64,000 bases of DNA from Vagococcus carniphilus (GCF_014397115.1 NZ_CP060720.1:636001-700000); one strand, 5' to 3'. Positions 8,291 through 17,427 are shown, counted from the stretch's first letter. Numbers and translations are program-made. The notes: generated by a model from the sequence alone, not told the origin.

Positions 8291-9757
8291 ATGATGGGAG
8301 TTTTATTTTTACCAGTTATTTTGGTTGTGGTTATTTTATTAATGTTATTAGTTGTTTTTATTTCGAAGTATCAAACAGCTAAACCAGATGAAGCATTAAT
8401 TATTAGTGGTAGTTACTTAGGAGCAAAAAATGTCCATAAAGATGAAAGTGGCAATAAATTAAAGATTGTTCGTGGTGGTGGTGCGTTTGTCTTACCAGTT
8501 TTCCAACGCTCAAATCGCTTAAGTTTACTTTCAAGTAAATTAGATGTTTCAACACCTGAAGTTTATACGGAACAAGGGGTTCCAGTTATGGCAGATGGAA
8601 CATCTATTATTAAAATTGGTTCATCTGTAGAAGAAATAGCAACAGCAGCAGAACAATTTTTAGGAAAAACGCGTGAGGAATTAGAAAACGAAGCTCGTGA
8701 AGTTTTAGAAGGCCATTTACGTTCTATCTTAGGTTCGATGACGGTAGAAGAAATCTACCAAAATCGTGATAAATTTAGTCAAAGTGTGCAAGAGGTAGCT
8801 AGTGTGGACTTGGCTAAAATGGGACTAGTGATTGTTTCGTTTACTATTAAAGATGTACGAGATAAAAATGGTTACTTAGATTCTTTAGGTAAACCTCGTA
8901 TCGCTCAAGTAAAACGTGATGCTGAGATTGCAGAGGCAGAAGCGTTGAAAGAAACTCGTATTAAAAAAGCGCAAGCAGAAAAAGAATCTCAAGAAGCAGA
9001 ACTTGGTCGTCAAACAGAAATTGCTGAAGCAACTAAGGAAAAAGAATTGAAATTAGCAGCCTATAAACAAGAGCAAGATGTGGCTAAAGCAAAAGCCGAT
9101 CAAGCTTATAATTTAGAAAGTGCTGTCGCGCAACAACAAGTAGTTGCTCAAGAGATGGAAGTTAAAGTAATCGAGCGTCAAAAACAAATTGAATTAGAAG
9201 AAAAAGAAATCACTCGTCGTGAAAAACAATACGATTCAGAAGTGAAGAAAAAAGCAGATGCTGATCGTTATGCTAAAGAGCAAGAAGCACTAGCAAGTAA
9301 AGCTCGTGAAGTAGCAGAAGCAGAGGCAGAGAAATTTAGAGTAGAATCTATGGCAGAAGCAAATGCAGCACAAGTTCGTATGGATGGTCAAGCCAAGGCA
9401 GACGCCATCTTAGCACAAGGACAAGCAGAAGCAGAAGCAAAAGAGAAAATTGCAGAAGCCTTTAAACAATACGGCGAAGCAGCTGTTCTTAGTATGGTAA
9501 TTGAGATGTTACCAGAGCTTGTTAAAGAAGCATCTCAACCATTTAGCAACATTGATAAAATTTCAGTGGTTGATACAGGACAAGGTGGTAAAGATAGCGG
9601 TGCTAATAGAATTACTAATTATGCAACTAACTTATTATCCTCTTCTCAAGAAACATTGAAAGAAACAACTGGTTTAGATGTTAAAGATTTAATCGAAACA
9701 TTTGCTCAAAAAGGCTCTAAGAATGTTGTTAACTTAAACGAAACATCAGAAGAATAA
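8291..9757 (+). CDS. floT: Flotillin-like SPFH protein
   Basis: This 488-residue protein has one N-terminal membrane hairpin (about 3-25), an SPFH/PHB domain (about 30-190) with GGAFVLPVFQ and EVLEGHLRSILGSMTVEE, and a long Glu-Ala-rich flotillin coiled coil (about 200-400). Flotillins scaffold membrane microdomains in Bacillus and related bacteria, affecting signalling, secretion and cell-wall synthesis. Length and the NfeD neighbour fit YuaG/FloT. The gene is followed by a strong hairpin, so the operon is bicistronic. Confidence in the family is high; the gene symbol is by analogy. Confidence 0.93.
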   Translation: MMGVLFLPVILVVVILLMLLVVFISKYQTAKPDEALIISGSYLGAKNVHKDESGNKLKIVRGGGAFVLPVFQRSNRLSLLSSKLDVSTPEVYTEQGVPVMADGTSIIKIGSSVEEIATAAEQFLGKTREELENEAREVLEGHLRSILGSMTVEEIYQNRDKFSQSVQEVASVDLAKMGLVIVSFTIKDVRDKNGYLDSLGKPRIAQVKRDAEIAEAEALKETRIKKAQAEKESQEAELGRQTEIAEATKEKELKLAAYKQEQDVAKAKADQAYNLESAVAQQQVVAQEMEVKVIERQKQIELEEKEITRREKQYDSEVKKKADADRYAKEQEALASKAREVAEAEAEKFRVESMAEANAAQVRMDGQAKADAILAQGQAEAEAKEKIAEAFKQYGEAAVLSMVIEMLPELVKEASQPFSNIDKISVVDTGQGGKDSGANRITNYATNLLSSSQETLKETTGLDVKDLIETFAQKGSKNVVNLNETSEE

Positions 9758-9758
9758 A

Positions 9759-9822
9759 AAAATAAGGGAATTTCAATGATAACTTGTCTAAAGAAGTTAT
9801 CGTTGAATTCCCTTATTTATTT
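9759..9822. terminator. Bidirectional terminator after the flotillin operon
   Basis: A long stem, with AATAAGGGAATT in one arm and AATTCCCTTATT in the other and about 24 pairs in all, has A and T runs on its flanks. It separates convergent genes. Confidence 0.88.
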
Positions 9823-10449
9823 TTTGGTACTTGCAGCTTGTTTTTCATATTGTTTGATTAAACTAGCAGTATATTCCATATTGCTGACAGATTCTTCAGC
9901 AACCATCGTAACTGATCCATAAGTTCGGTAAATGACTGAACCTTGTCCTTCTAAGTTATCTACAGGTAGGTTGTTATATAGTTCTTCTTCTTGTTCAAAA
10001 CCTGTGTTCATATAAAGGATAAGAGAGTCGTAGTTATTATGGATAATATTTAAACTACTGCTGATGAGCTGTAATTTGTCATTATCGACGTCAACAGCTT
10101 TCTTGTTACTGATACGTTTAAATTCTTTTTGAAATTTTTTAACTTCTTTTTGCCCAGCTGTTAGTTCATCTAAGAGTTCTTTTCTTTTAGTAAAGTTTTT
10201 ATATAAATCCCCCTCTTCATCTTGAAAAAGACCAGTATCAGGCTTAGCATCCATGTCTTTTTCAAAAGAAGGTTGAATCTTCTCAACTGTTTTTAACAAA
10301 TCTTTCATCAATGCTTCTTGTTGTCCTATGACTGATGACAATTCTTTAGATAGATCAAGAGATTCATCTAGCTCCTGTGTCATTCCACACGATGTTAAAA
10401 TAAGTAGTGTCGATAAAAAAAGAAAAATGGTAGACCATTTATGTTTCAT
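9817..10449 (-). CDS. YkyA-like cell-wall-binding lipoprotein
   Basis: A 210-residue lipoprotein. The signal peptide runs MKHKWSTIFLFLSTLLIL with lipobox LTSC, cleaved before Cys at about residue 20. The rest is highly charged and helical, like the YkyA family of putative cell-wall-binding lipoproteins. I placed the start at 10449, where GGGAGGAA lies just upstream; a longer frame reaches 10581 but would bury the signal peptide and overlap the divergent gene. Function is not established in the family. Confidence 0.82.
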   Translation of the reverse strand: MKHKWSTIFLFLSTLLILTSCGMTQELDESLDLSKELSSVIGQQEALMKDLLKTVEKIQPSFEKDMDAKPDTGLFQDEEGDLYKNFTKRKELLDELTAGQKEVKKFQKEFKRISNKKAVDVDNDKLQLISSSLNIIHNNYDSLILYMNTGFEQEEELYNNLPVDNLEGQGSVIYRTYGSVTMVAEESVSNMEYTASLIKQYEKQAASTKK

Positions 10450-10559
10450 AGCAGATTCCTCCCGTAAGTTATATGATATACGAAAGAGTTGATTTCTGCT
10501 AGTATTTGACGTAAATCTATTTATGTTTTTTAATAAAGGAAAGGGGTGAGTGTGGAAAA

Positions 10560-11510
10560 ATGAAGATTGGATTAAGAACAATTAAAACAGTTATTGCAGC
10601 AACACTAGCTATTATTTTAGCAAATTATTTGGGATTAAATGCCCCATCAACTGCAGGTATTATTGCTATATTAAGTGTCACTAACACTAAGAAGTCTTCT
10701 TTTAAAGTAGGAATTGGCCGAATAATTGCATTATTTGTGGCTATTGGAATTGCTTATATTTGCTTTCAATTACTGGGATTTACACCGCTAGCATTTGGAT
10801 TGTATTTACTTATTTATATTCCAATAGCTGCTAGAGCAGATATGTCGGAAGCTATTCCTGTTAACTCAGTGTTAATTACTCATTTTCTAAATGCTAAATC
10901 AATGGACAAAGACATTATAATTAATTCAATTTTACTTTTATTGGTAGGGGTTGGTTTAGCATTAATTGCTAATTTGTATATGCCAAACGTGGAAGATGAA
11001 ATTAAAAAAAATAAAGAAAACGTCGATAAATCAATTAAGCTATTATTAGTCAAAATGTCGGAAGCCTTTAAGAATCCATTTGCCGCAGTTAATTGTGAAG
11101 TGACTTGTAAAGAGGTGGCAAAAAGTATTGACGAAGGAGAAAGATACGCTAAAACGCATATGGATAATCATTTGTTAGCAAGAGATGGATATGAAATGAG
11201 TTATTTTCAAATGAGGCGTATGCAACTTTTGGTTTTAGAAGATATGATTTCTTTAATTAATGAAATTGATGTTGAAGCAGATGTTTCAAAAGAAATACAA
11301 ATGTTATTAGTTAAAATTTATGAAACATATGGAGAAGACAACGATGGTGTAGAGTTAAAAAAAAGTGTGATAAGTGTGTACAAACATTACGAGATTAAAC
11401 CATTGCCTAAAACAAGAGAAGAGTTTGAAAATCGAGCAAGACTTTATCAGTTTTTAACAGAAATTCAAACTTTTATAGATATAAAAGTGAATTTCAATAC
11501 AATCAAGTAA
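10560..11510 (+). CDS. Aromatic acid exporter family membrane protein
   Basis: A 316-residue protein with about four to five N-terminal membrane helices within residues 1-145 and a cytosolic helical C-terminal half. The N-terminal half matches the ArAE_1 (DUF939) family, with GLNAPSTAGIIAILSV as the recognisable conserved region near the start. The name derives from distant similarity to AaeB/FUSC efflux proteins; transport has not been shown for this Gram-positive group. AAAGGGGTGAG precedes the ATG. It is divergent from the YkyA-like gene. Confidence 0.83.
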   Translation: MKIGLRTIKTVIAATLAIILANYLGLNAPSTAGIIAILSVTNTKKSSFKVGIGRIIALFVAIGIAYICFQLLGFTPLAFGLYLLIYIPIAARADMSEAIPVNSVLITHFLNAKSMDKDIIINSILLLLVGVGLALIANLYMPNVEDEIKKNKENVDKSIKLLLVKMSEAFKNPFAAVNCEVTCKEVAKSIDEGERYAKTHMDNHLLARDGYEMSYFQMRRMQLLVLEDMISLINEIDVEADVSKEIQMLLVKIYETYGEDNDGVELKKSVISVYKHYEIKPLPKTREEFENRARLYQFLTEIQTFIDIKVNFNTIK

Positions 11511-11626
11511 AATTGTCAGACTTGTTAAGTTTTTGTTTCTATTGTGGTGAAAAAGATGCTTTTTTTTTTAGAAAAGGGTAAAATAGGTTAAGTGTTTTAA
11601 ATACAAATGTAAAAGGTGTGAGTGAA

Positions 11627-12157
11627 ATGCATCAAGCAATTGTTAATATTATGCTAGATCGAATTCAAGAACAATTTGTCAGTGAAAAAATATTTTGTGA
11701 TCATTTTTTAGATATCACGATTGAAGAGTGGCAAGATTGGAAAAAAGGGACAACAGCTCTATCTAGTGAAAAAATGCAAAAATTGAAGAGTCTATTTTCA
11801 GATTATGAGTGGATGTTGATTCAAAAAATTGCTAGACAAACAAACCTTTTCCCTGAAAAGAGAAATTATGTAGTGGCAGAATACAAACGCTTAAAGTCAA
11901 TTATTGCTAAAGAATGGATTAAAACGGGCATGAGTAAAGTAGAATTAATTACTGAACAAAGTTTTTCTGACACTAGGCTAAACACGTATCCTAAAAAGCA
12001 CATTGTAACGTTAAGAATTTTTATGAGCTATGGTGAGTGGGGATATGATGACATATTAGAGTTTTGCATGCCAGGCATTATTCAAGAGCAGATTGCTGAA
12101 TCAAAAGTTGACTTATTAGAATGGGTAGATGAAAATCTAGCGGAAACTTATACATAG
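11627..12157 (+). CDS. Hypothetical protein with possible HTH N-terminus
   Basis: I do not recognise this 176-residue protein. Residues about 12-60 (a helix, an ITIEEWQDWKKG turn and a second helix) look like a helix-turn-helix of the kind found in small regulators, and the rest is mixed alpha/beta with a conserved-looking GEWGYDDILEF stretch. There is no signal peptide. An ATG at 11627 is preferred over GTG 11618 because AAAAGG is then 11 bases upstream. It is followed closely by the LD-carboxypeptidase gene. Confidence 0.6.
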   Translation: MHQAIVNIMLDRIQEQFVSEKIFCDHFLDITIEEWQDWKKGTTALSSEKMQKLKSLFSDYEWMLIQKIARQTNLFPEKRNYVVAEYKRLKSIIAKEWIKTGMSKVELITEQSFSDTRLNTYPKKHIVTLRIFMSYGEWGYDDILEFCMPGIIQEQIAESKVDLLEWVDENLAETYT

Positions 12158-12197
12158 AAAAAATGAGTCAAAATAGTAAGGGGTAAATTTAGCTTTT

Positions 12198-12950
12198 ATG
12201 GCAAAAAAAATATTTATAACGATTACCTGTTTATTTATTGGGTTGGCTATTGTTTTTTATGCTAGTCAATACGATAAAATTGCTTCTTTAACCGACACAA
12301 AAGAATCAACAAAAGAAACGGTAAAAAAAGAACCTAAGAAAGAAACAAAAGAAAAAAAATTACCAGGTAAATTAAATGATTGGGAGCTTCTTTTAGTAAA
12401 TGAGCAACACAAAATCAAGGAAGAGCCTAAGAATTTAAAAGAATTACCTGATGGGCATAAGGTGGATAGTCGCATATATGACTCTTATTTATCTTTAGTA
12501 GAAGGTGCCAAAAAAGCTGGATTTGAGTTAACGGTTATTTCAGCTTATCGATCTGTTGCAGAGCAAGAGGCAATCGTTGAAAGAGATACAGAGGAAAACC
12601 TCTATCAAGGAGTTCCAGAAGACGAAGCAAAGAAAAAAGCAATGGAGTATCTAACGGTGCCAGGTTTAAGTGAACATCATACGGGTCTTGCATTAGATGT
12701 ATTAGACGTAGAGTGGTATCAAGAAGGCAAGATGTTAGAAGAAGGATTTGGTGAAACAGAAGCTGGGAAGTGGTTAGGAGAAAATGCTTGCCATTACGGC
12801 TTTGTGATTCGCTATCAAAAAGGAAAAGAAAAAATTACGGGAATTAATTATGAGCCGTGGCATATCCGCTATGTTGGTAAAGAAAATGCAGAGTATATGA
12901 CAAAGAATCATCTTGTCTTAGAAGAATATGTTGATCAACTAAAAAAGTAG
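12198..12950 (+). CDS. M15-family D,D/L,D-carboxypeptidase (VanY/LdcB-like)
   Basis: A 250-residue membrane-anchored enzyme. After an N-terminal anchor (about 5-22) and a Lys/Glu-rich linker comes an M15B peptidase domain with ISAYRS, SEHHTGLALDV (His and Asp zinc ligands) and EPWHIRYVG (third ligand). Such enzymes trim the terminal residue from peptidoglycan stem peptides on the outside of the membrane; LdcB removes D-Ala from tetrapeptides. The exact specificity cannot be read. The stop lies seven bases before the glucosaminidase-like gene, implying one transcript for two wall hydrolases. Confidence 0.9.
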   Translation: MAKKIFITITCLFIGLAIVFYASQYDKIASLTDTKESTKETVKKEPKKETKEKKLPGKLNDWELLLVNEQHKIKEEPKNLKELPDGHKVDSRIYDSYLSLVEGAKKAGFELTVISAYRSVAEQEAIVERDTEENLYQGVPEDEAKKKAMEYLTVPGLSEHHTGLALDVLDVEWYQEGKMLEEGFGETEAGKWLGENACHYGFVIRYQKGKEKITGINYEPWHIRYVGKENAEYMTKNHLVLEEYVDQLKK

Positions 12951-12957
12951 GTAAATA

Positions 12958-13587
12958 ATGGCAAAACGAAGAAAAATGAATTATGCGTCTCCTAGTACAA
13001 ATAAAATTCCGGTTATCTTTAGCATTGCCGTTATTTTGATTGGCTTACTAGTCGTGATGTCCAGTTTAAAAAAATTCACTCATACACCAGATCAAGGTGC
13101 AATTGAAGAAAATGTTCAAATGAAAAATGAGGAATTTATCAATAGGCTAGTTCCAGTGGCAAAAGAGCTTCATCAAGCTCATGGAATCTTGCCAAGTATC
13201 ATTATTGGACAGGCCATTTTAGAGTCAGACTGGGGAAGTAGTGAACTAAGCGCAAAATACAACAATCTATTTGGGATTAAATCATTTAGTCCAAATGATG
13301 ATTCTATTAAATTGAAAACTAAGGAATTTAAAGACGGTAAGTGGATTGAAATTAATGCCAATTTTAAAGTTTATGCAAGTTGGGAAGACTGCATGAGAGA
13401 TCATACTTTGTTATTTGTAAATGGAGTAGATTGGGATCCATATCTTTATCAAGGCGTGTTGTTGGCATCAGATTATAAAACGGCAGCAAATGCTCTTCAA
13501 GCAGCTGGTTATGCAACAGATCCTGATTATGCATCAAAAATTATTAGTGTAATAGAAAAAAATGAATTATATCAATATGATAAATAA
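12958..13587 (+). CDS. Membrane-anchored N-acetylglucosaminidase (GH73)
   Basis: A 209-residue protein with a basic N-terminus, a membrane anchor (about 19-38) and a GH73/LytG-type glucosaminidase domain. Marks are PSIIIGQAILESDWGSS, where the glutamate of AILES is the catalytic acid, then NNLFGIKS and the YASWEDCMRDH segment. It should cut glycan strands at GlcNAc residues. No LysM or other wall-binding modules are present, so it would act near the membrane. It follows the M15 peptidase gene and ends in a terminator. Confidence 0.9.
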   Translation: MAKRRKMNYASPSTNKIPVIFSIAVILIGLLVVMSSLKKFTHTPDQGAIEENVQMKNEEFINRLVPVAKELHQAHGILPSIIIGQAILESDWGSSELSAKYNNLFGIKSFSPNDDSIKLKTKEFKDGKWIEINANFKVYASWEDCMRDHTLLFVNGVDWDPYLYQGVLLASDYKTAANALQAAGYATDPDYASKIISVIEKNELYQYDK

Positions 13588-13626
13588 AAGCCAGTAAGCC
13601 TTTTGGGAAGGTTAATGGCTTTTTTA
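13586..13626 (+). terminator. Terminator of the two wall-hydrolase genes
   Basis: AAAAGCCA (13586-13593) pairs with TGGCTTTT (13616-13623), with an inner CCTT/AAGG stem and a T-run. Confidence 0.85.
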
Positions 13627-13640
13627 TAGGGGGAAATTTA

Positions 13641-14330
13641 ATGAAAAAAGTAAAGGGAAATATACCAGAAATTATGACAGATTTAAGAAAAGATACGATT
13701 CACGTTCCTAATGTCATCCGTGATTGTACTGGTATTAAAATTTTTGGTAAGCGCATTAAATCAATTTGTTACTCAACAGATATTTCAATTATTCGCAATA
13801 TAGATGCAGATGCAGTCATTGCTGTCTATCCATTTACGCCACATCCAACGATTACAAAATGTATTATTGAAGCAGCCGACATACCTGTTTTTTCAGGTGT
13901 AGGTGGAGGGTTAACGCAAGGAAATCGTTCAGTGAATATGAGTATGTTTGCTGAGGCAAATGGCTCTTTAGGCGTTGTTGTTAATGCACCTACATCAAAA
14001 GAAACAATAGTTGATATTTCTCAAATGATTGATATCCCTATAATTGGAACAATTACATCTGAATTTACAGATGTGAAAGAAAAGATTGAAGCAGGTGTTA
14101 AAATTTTAAATGTCAGTGGTGGAAAAGATACTGCCAAAATTGTTCGTCTGATTAGAGAAGATTATCCAGAATTTCCAATCATGGCTACAGGTGGCCCAAC
14201 AGATGCCTCTATCCTTGAGACAATCGAAGCAGGTGCTAATGCGATTACTTATACTCCACCAACTAATGGTGAACTCTTCAGCCATAAAATGGATATTTAC
14301 CGAGAAAAAGAAAAATTAGATTTTGAATAA
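13641..14330 (+). CDS. Predicted TIM-barrel protein of unknown function
   Basis: A 229-residue cytosolic protein, often annotated only as a hydrolase in enterococci. Alternating strands and helices end in glycine-rich phosphate-binding-like turns (GVGGGLTQGN near residues 92-101; NVSGGKD; MATGGPTDASI), which suggests a beta/alpha barrel with phosphorylated ligand. I cannot name a reaction. GGGGGAAA precedes the ATG. It stands alone between two hairpins. Confidence 0.65.
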   Translation: MKKVKGNIPEIMTDLRKDTIHVPNVIRDCTGIKIFGKRIKSICYSTDISIIRNIDADAVIAVYPFTPHPTITKCIIEAADIPVFSGVGGGLTQGNRSVNMSMFAEANGSLGVVVNAPTSKETIVDISQMIDIPIIGTITSEFTDVKEKIEAGVKILNVSGGKDTAKIVRLIREDYPEFPIMATGGPTDASILETIEAGANAITYTPPTNGELFSHKMDIYREKEKLDFE

Positions 14331-14337
14331 TCAAAAA

Positions 14338-14363
14338 GAGACTACCATTTCAAATGGAGTCTC
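14338..14363 (+). terminator. Hairpin upstream of the signal peptidase gene
   Basis: GAGACT (14338-14343) pairs with AGTCTC (14358-14363) with further CCA/TGG pairing. The T-run is poor, so it could be a weak terminator. A TATAAT follows at 14366-14371. Confidence 0.4.
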
Positions 14364-14398
14364 GTTATAATGTGGGTAGTGGAGGTGCTAGTTTTTTT

Positions 14399-15199
14399 GT
14401 GAGTAAGAAAAGTAAAAAGCGGCATATACCTGATTTAGATATGAATCATAATCCGGTTTGGCAAGTCTTAACAGATAATAATTTTCCAAAGAAAAAATCT
14501 TCTGGGAAGAAAAAGAAGAAAAAGGTAAGTGAATCTAGTATTGATGACGACTTACAATTAATTTTTGATGAGTTAGAAGAAAAAAAAGAATTTGAAAAAG
14601 CTTTTAAAAATAAACAAAAGAAAAAAAAGAATCGTAAATTTGAACTCTCTTTATTTAAAGTAATTGTGAGTATTCTTGTGCTACTTATTGTAGGAATTGT
14701 TGGAACCGTTATAGTGAAGTATGATCGATATACCGTACCAACTAATTCAATGGCTAGTACTCTTGAAAAGAATAATCAAGTTTTATTTAAATCTAATCTG
14801 CCAATTAGTCGATTTAGTGTAGTTTTAGTCGAAAAAGAGGGCAAAAAAGATGTGCTTCGAGTAGTTGGCATGCCAGGTGACGATATTAAAATGTCCAATG
14901 ATACCTTACAGGTTAATGGCTCAATTTATGAAGAGTCCTATTTAAAAAATAATTTTGTGAATTTTAAATATCAAGAGGGAAATGCTCGAAAAGTCTATAC
15001 CTCTAACTTTGATATGAAACATATTGTAGGACAGAAGGAAGAATTATCCAATATTCCTGAAAGAAAGTATTATTTATTAGGAGATAACAGGCAAAAAGTA
15101 ACGGATAGTAGAAAAGTCGGATTGTATGATGAGTCAGACATAAAAGGTGTTGCCGTTATGAAAATTGCTCCTATTAAGGAAATAGGAACGATTCAATAA
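14399..15199 (+). CDS. Signal peptidase I homologue lacking the catalytic lysine
   Basis: A 266-residue protein (with GTG start at 14399, after GGAGGT at 14381-14386). An unusually long lysine-rich cytosolic N-terminus precedes one membrane helix (about 85-107). Then come box B PTNSMAS with the nucleophile-position Ser117, and box D RVVGMPGD. In active Gram-positive SPases a lysine precedes that arginine (KRV/KRI); here it is Leu153. Box E reads GDNRQKVTDSR, keeping the aspartate but with Val where Ser is usual. It may be inactive, use another base, or have a regulatory role. A longer frame from ATG 14354 has no ribosome site and starts in a hairpin. Confidence 0.85.
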   Translation: MSKKSKKRHIPDLDMNHNPVWQVLTDNNFPKKKSSGKKKKKKVSESSIDDDLQLIFDELEEKKEFEKAFKNKQKKKKNRKFELSLFKVIVSILVLLIVGIVGTVIVKYDRYTVPTNSMASTLEKNNQVLFKSNLPISRFSVVLVEKEGKKDVLRVVGMPGDDIKMSNDTLQVNGSIYEESYLKNNFVNFKYQEGNARKVYTSNFDMKHIVGQKEELSNIPERKYYLLGDNRQKVTDSRKVGLYDESDIKGVAVMKIAPIKEIGTIQ

Positions 15200-15208
15200 A
15201 GTAAAAAA

Positions 15209-15252
15209 AGATGAGCGCATATCAAACTAGTTATGTCTCAGCTTTTTTTTTA
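15209..15252 (+). terminator. Probable terminator after the signal peptidase homologue
   Basis: TGAG..CATA pairs with TATG.CTCA with small internal loops, flanked by an A-run and a nine-base T-run. Confidence 0.5.
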
Positions 15253-15279
15253 CTAAAAAATAGAATGATGGAGAAGATA

Positions 15280-16107
15280 ATGAAGAGAGTATTAACAATT
15301 GCAGGATCAGATTCATTAAGTGGTGGTGGACTACAAGCTGATTTAAGAACTTTTGAAGAGTACGGAGTAGCAGGATTAAATGTTGTGACTTGTATAGTAA
15401 CTGTTGAGGCTAAAACAGATATAGTTGAAGTTCATGAAGTTTCTTTAGAAATGGTGGAGCATCAATTGGAAGCAGTATTCAAAGAGGAACAACAGTTAGA
15501 TGGTATAAAAATAGGGATGCTTGCAAGCATTGAAGTAGCTAAGTTAGTAGCAGAATTTTTAAAGAAACAAAAAAATATTCCAATAGTGTTGGATCCCGTT
15601 TTGGCATTAAAAGAATCAGGTCTAACAACAGAAAGAGATGTTATTGATTTTTTTAAAAATGAACTTATGCCTCTTGCTGCTGTGACAACACCTAATTTAA
15701 GAGAAGCTGAATTATTATCAGGTATCGATCCGATTGACTCCTTAGAAAAAATGAAAGAGGCTGCTCAATTAATTTATCAAACGGGAGTTAAACAAGTTGT
15801 CATTAAAGGTGGACAGAGAATTAAAGGGCCTGTAGCGTATGATTTACTATATGATGGCAAACAGTTTAGGTGGTTTAAACATGAAAAAATTTTGAATGGT
15901 TTTAATAATGGAGCAGGTTGTACATTTGCTTCGGCCATTACAGCGGGATTGGCTAAAGGTTATTCAGTCGAAAAATCAGTCGAAAAAGCTAAAAATTTTG
16001 TTTATGAAGCCATAGAATATGGTATTCCTTTTCTACCAGGATTAGGAAATGTCTATCAAGGTGGAAAAAGTAAGGAAAGTCATAGTCAGAATAAAAGCTT
16101 ATTGTAA
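15280..16107 (+). CDS. pdxK: PdxK/ThiD-type pyridoxine/hydroxymethylpyrimidine kinase
   Basis: A 275-residue ribokinase-fold enzyme beginning RVLTIAGSDSLSGGGLQADLR split over the first strand and loop, with KIGMLAS, DPVLALKESG and a C-terminal anion-hole region NGFNNGAGCTF. It phosphorylates pyridoxine/pyridoxal and/or 4-amino-5-hydroxymethyl-2-methylpyrimidine using ATP. In Lactobacillales single copies outside thi operons are usually annotated PdxK-like bifunctional kinases; no thiamine gene is adjacent here. ATG 15280 follows GGAG; an in-frame ATG 15211 lies inside the upstream terminator. Confidence 0.9.
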   Translation: MKRVLTIAGSDSLSGGGLQADLRTFEEYGVAGLNVVTCIVTVEAKTDIVEVHEVSLEMVEHQLEAVFKEEQQLDGIKIGMLASIEVAKLVAEFLKKQKNIPIVLDPVLALKESGLTTERDVIDFFKNELMPLAAVTTPNLREAELLSGIDPIDSLEKMKEAAQLIYQTGVKQVVIKGGQRIKGPVAYDLLYDGKQFRWFKHEKILNGFNNGAGCTFASAITAGLAKGYSVEKSVEKAKNFVYEAIEYGIPFLPGLGNVYQGGKSKESHSQNKSLL

Positions 16108-16210
16108 ATTTAGATTTATTTTATGCGAGTTATACGGTAGAATAAAGAAGTGTAGATAATAAAGAAATACAATAATAAAAAGAGTTTGTTAAAAGAAAGA
16201 GGTATTATTT

Positions 16211-16594
16211 ATGGAATTAATTAGACAACAAGAATTTGTGCAAGGATTTCACTATGATGCATTACCAGAAGAGCATTCTGAAGAAACAGCAATTAATGTA
16301 AGTTTAAATCCTTTTGAAATCCAAGAAGAAATGAATATTGATCCAGAAGATAATTCAATTTTAGGTCTTAGAATTGAATTTAAAATTATTTTAGAAAAAG
16401 TGATGTTAACAGGAGATGTGGCACAGTTTGTTCAAATTGTTGGTCGTAAGATTGAAAAAATTGAAGATCTGACTCAAGAAGAAGTGAACGAATTAGTTAG
16501 ACCATTATTTGTTTTAATTGAACGTATGGCATTTGAAATTACAGAAATTGCGCTAGATGCACCTGGAATTCAATTAAACTTTTCACAAGAATAA
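16211..16594 (+). CDS. DUF1149 family protein
   Basis: A 127-residue acidic cytosolic protein of the DUF1149 family typical of Lactobacillales. The fold is thought to resemble SecB, with the pattern of MELIRQQEFVQGFHYD at the start and a helical C-terminus. AAAGAGG precedes the ATG. It is monocistronic, ending in a hairpin. A chaperone-like role is inference from the fold. Confidence 0.85.
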   Translation: MELIRQQEFVQGFHYDALPEEHSEETAINVSLNPFEIQEEMNIDPEDNSILGLRIEFKIILEKVMLTGDVAQFVQIVGRKIEKIEDLTQEEVNELVRPLFVLIERMAFEITEIALDAPGIQLNFSQE

Positions 16595-16617
16595 AGAAAA
16601 AAACATAGGCTAAAAGA

Positions 16618-16650
16618 AAGAGGTTGAGACTTATGTCCCAACCTCTTGTT
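16618..16650 (+). terminator. Terminator after DUF1149
   Basis: AAGAGGTTG (16618-16626) pairs with CAACCTCTT (16639-16647), with additional GAC/GTC pairing. Related stems recur at 4-29 and 39556-39582. Confidence 0.82.
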
Positions 16651-16666
16651 TAGGAGAGATGAAAAA

Positions 16667-17395
16667 ATGGAAAAATATTTATTTGTCATTAGTGACATTC
16701 ATGGGGACCTTTCTCTTTTTAAGTCCCTCCTAAATGATTATGATAAACAATCACATCAGTTAGTATTGATTGGGGACTTACTTGATAGAGGATTGAATTC
16801 AAAAGAATGCTTATTGTTAGGTATGGAGTTAATAGAAGAAGGTGCTGTTTACTTACGTGGTAATCATGAGCAACTTTTTTTAGATTTTTTAAAGGACCCA
16901 GAAAATAGATATTCGAATTATCTCTTAAATGGTGGTGGGGAAACCATTGAATCTATGCTTCATAAGGGAGCAATAGACGAGTATTCACCAACTGAAATAT
17001 CTTTAATGATTCAAACAAGGTACAAACAACTCATTAAATGTTTAGAGTCGTTACCGTATTATTTTGAGTGGAATCATTATCTTTGTGTCCATGCTGGCAT
17101 AAATTTATTATTATCGTCTTGGAAAGAAACAACGTTGCGGGATTTTTTATGGATTCGAGGGAAATTCCATGAATTACCTAATAAAACCAGTAAAACTATT
17201 GTTTTTGGTCATACACCAACGATGTATCTTTATAAAAAATCAGAAGAAACAAGATTATGGTTTTCTGATGAAAAGATAGGAATTGACGGTGGTGGTGTTT
17301 ATGGCGGTTCAGTTCATGGGGTTATTTTTGATAAAGCTGGAATTGTACAAGATATTGAATATAAAAGTGAATACATATGGGAACCGAGATTTTAA
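16667..17395 (+). CDS. Serine/threonine-phosphatase-like metallophosphoesterase
   Basis: A 242-residue calcineurin-type phosphoesterase with all metal-binding motifs of the PPP-like bacterial group (PrpA/ApaH relatives): SDIHGD, GDLLDRG, RGNHE and a late FGHTP. It probably dephosphorylates proteins or small phosphates; the substrate is unknown. ATG 16667 follows AGGAGAG. The end of this gene overlaps the upstream part of the open frame of the coiled-coil gene, but the preferred start of that gene lies 32 bases downstream. Confidence 0.9.
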   Translation: MEKYLFVISDIHGDLSLFKSLLNDYDKQSHQLVLIGDLLDRGLNSKECLLLGMELIEEGAVYLRGNHEQLFLDFLKDPENRYSNYLLNGGGETIESMLHKGAIDEYSPTEISLMIQTRYKQLIKCLESLPYYFEWNHYLCVHAGINLLLSSWKETTLRDFLWIRGKFHELPNKTSKTIVFGHTPTMYLYKKSEETRLWFSDEKIGIDGGGVYGGSVHGVIFDKAGIVQDIEYKSEYIWEPRF

Positions 17396-17427
17396 AATTA
17401 CCGTTGAAAGAAGAGAGTGGAAATAAA

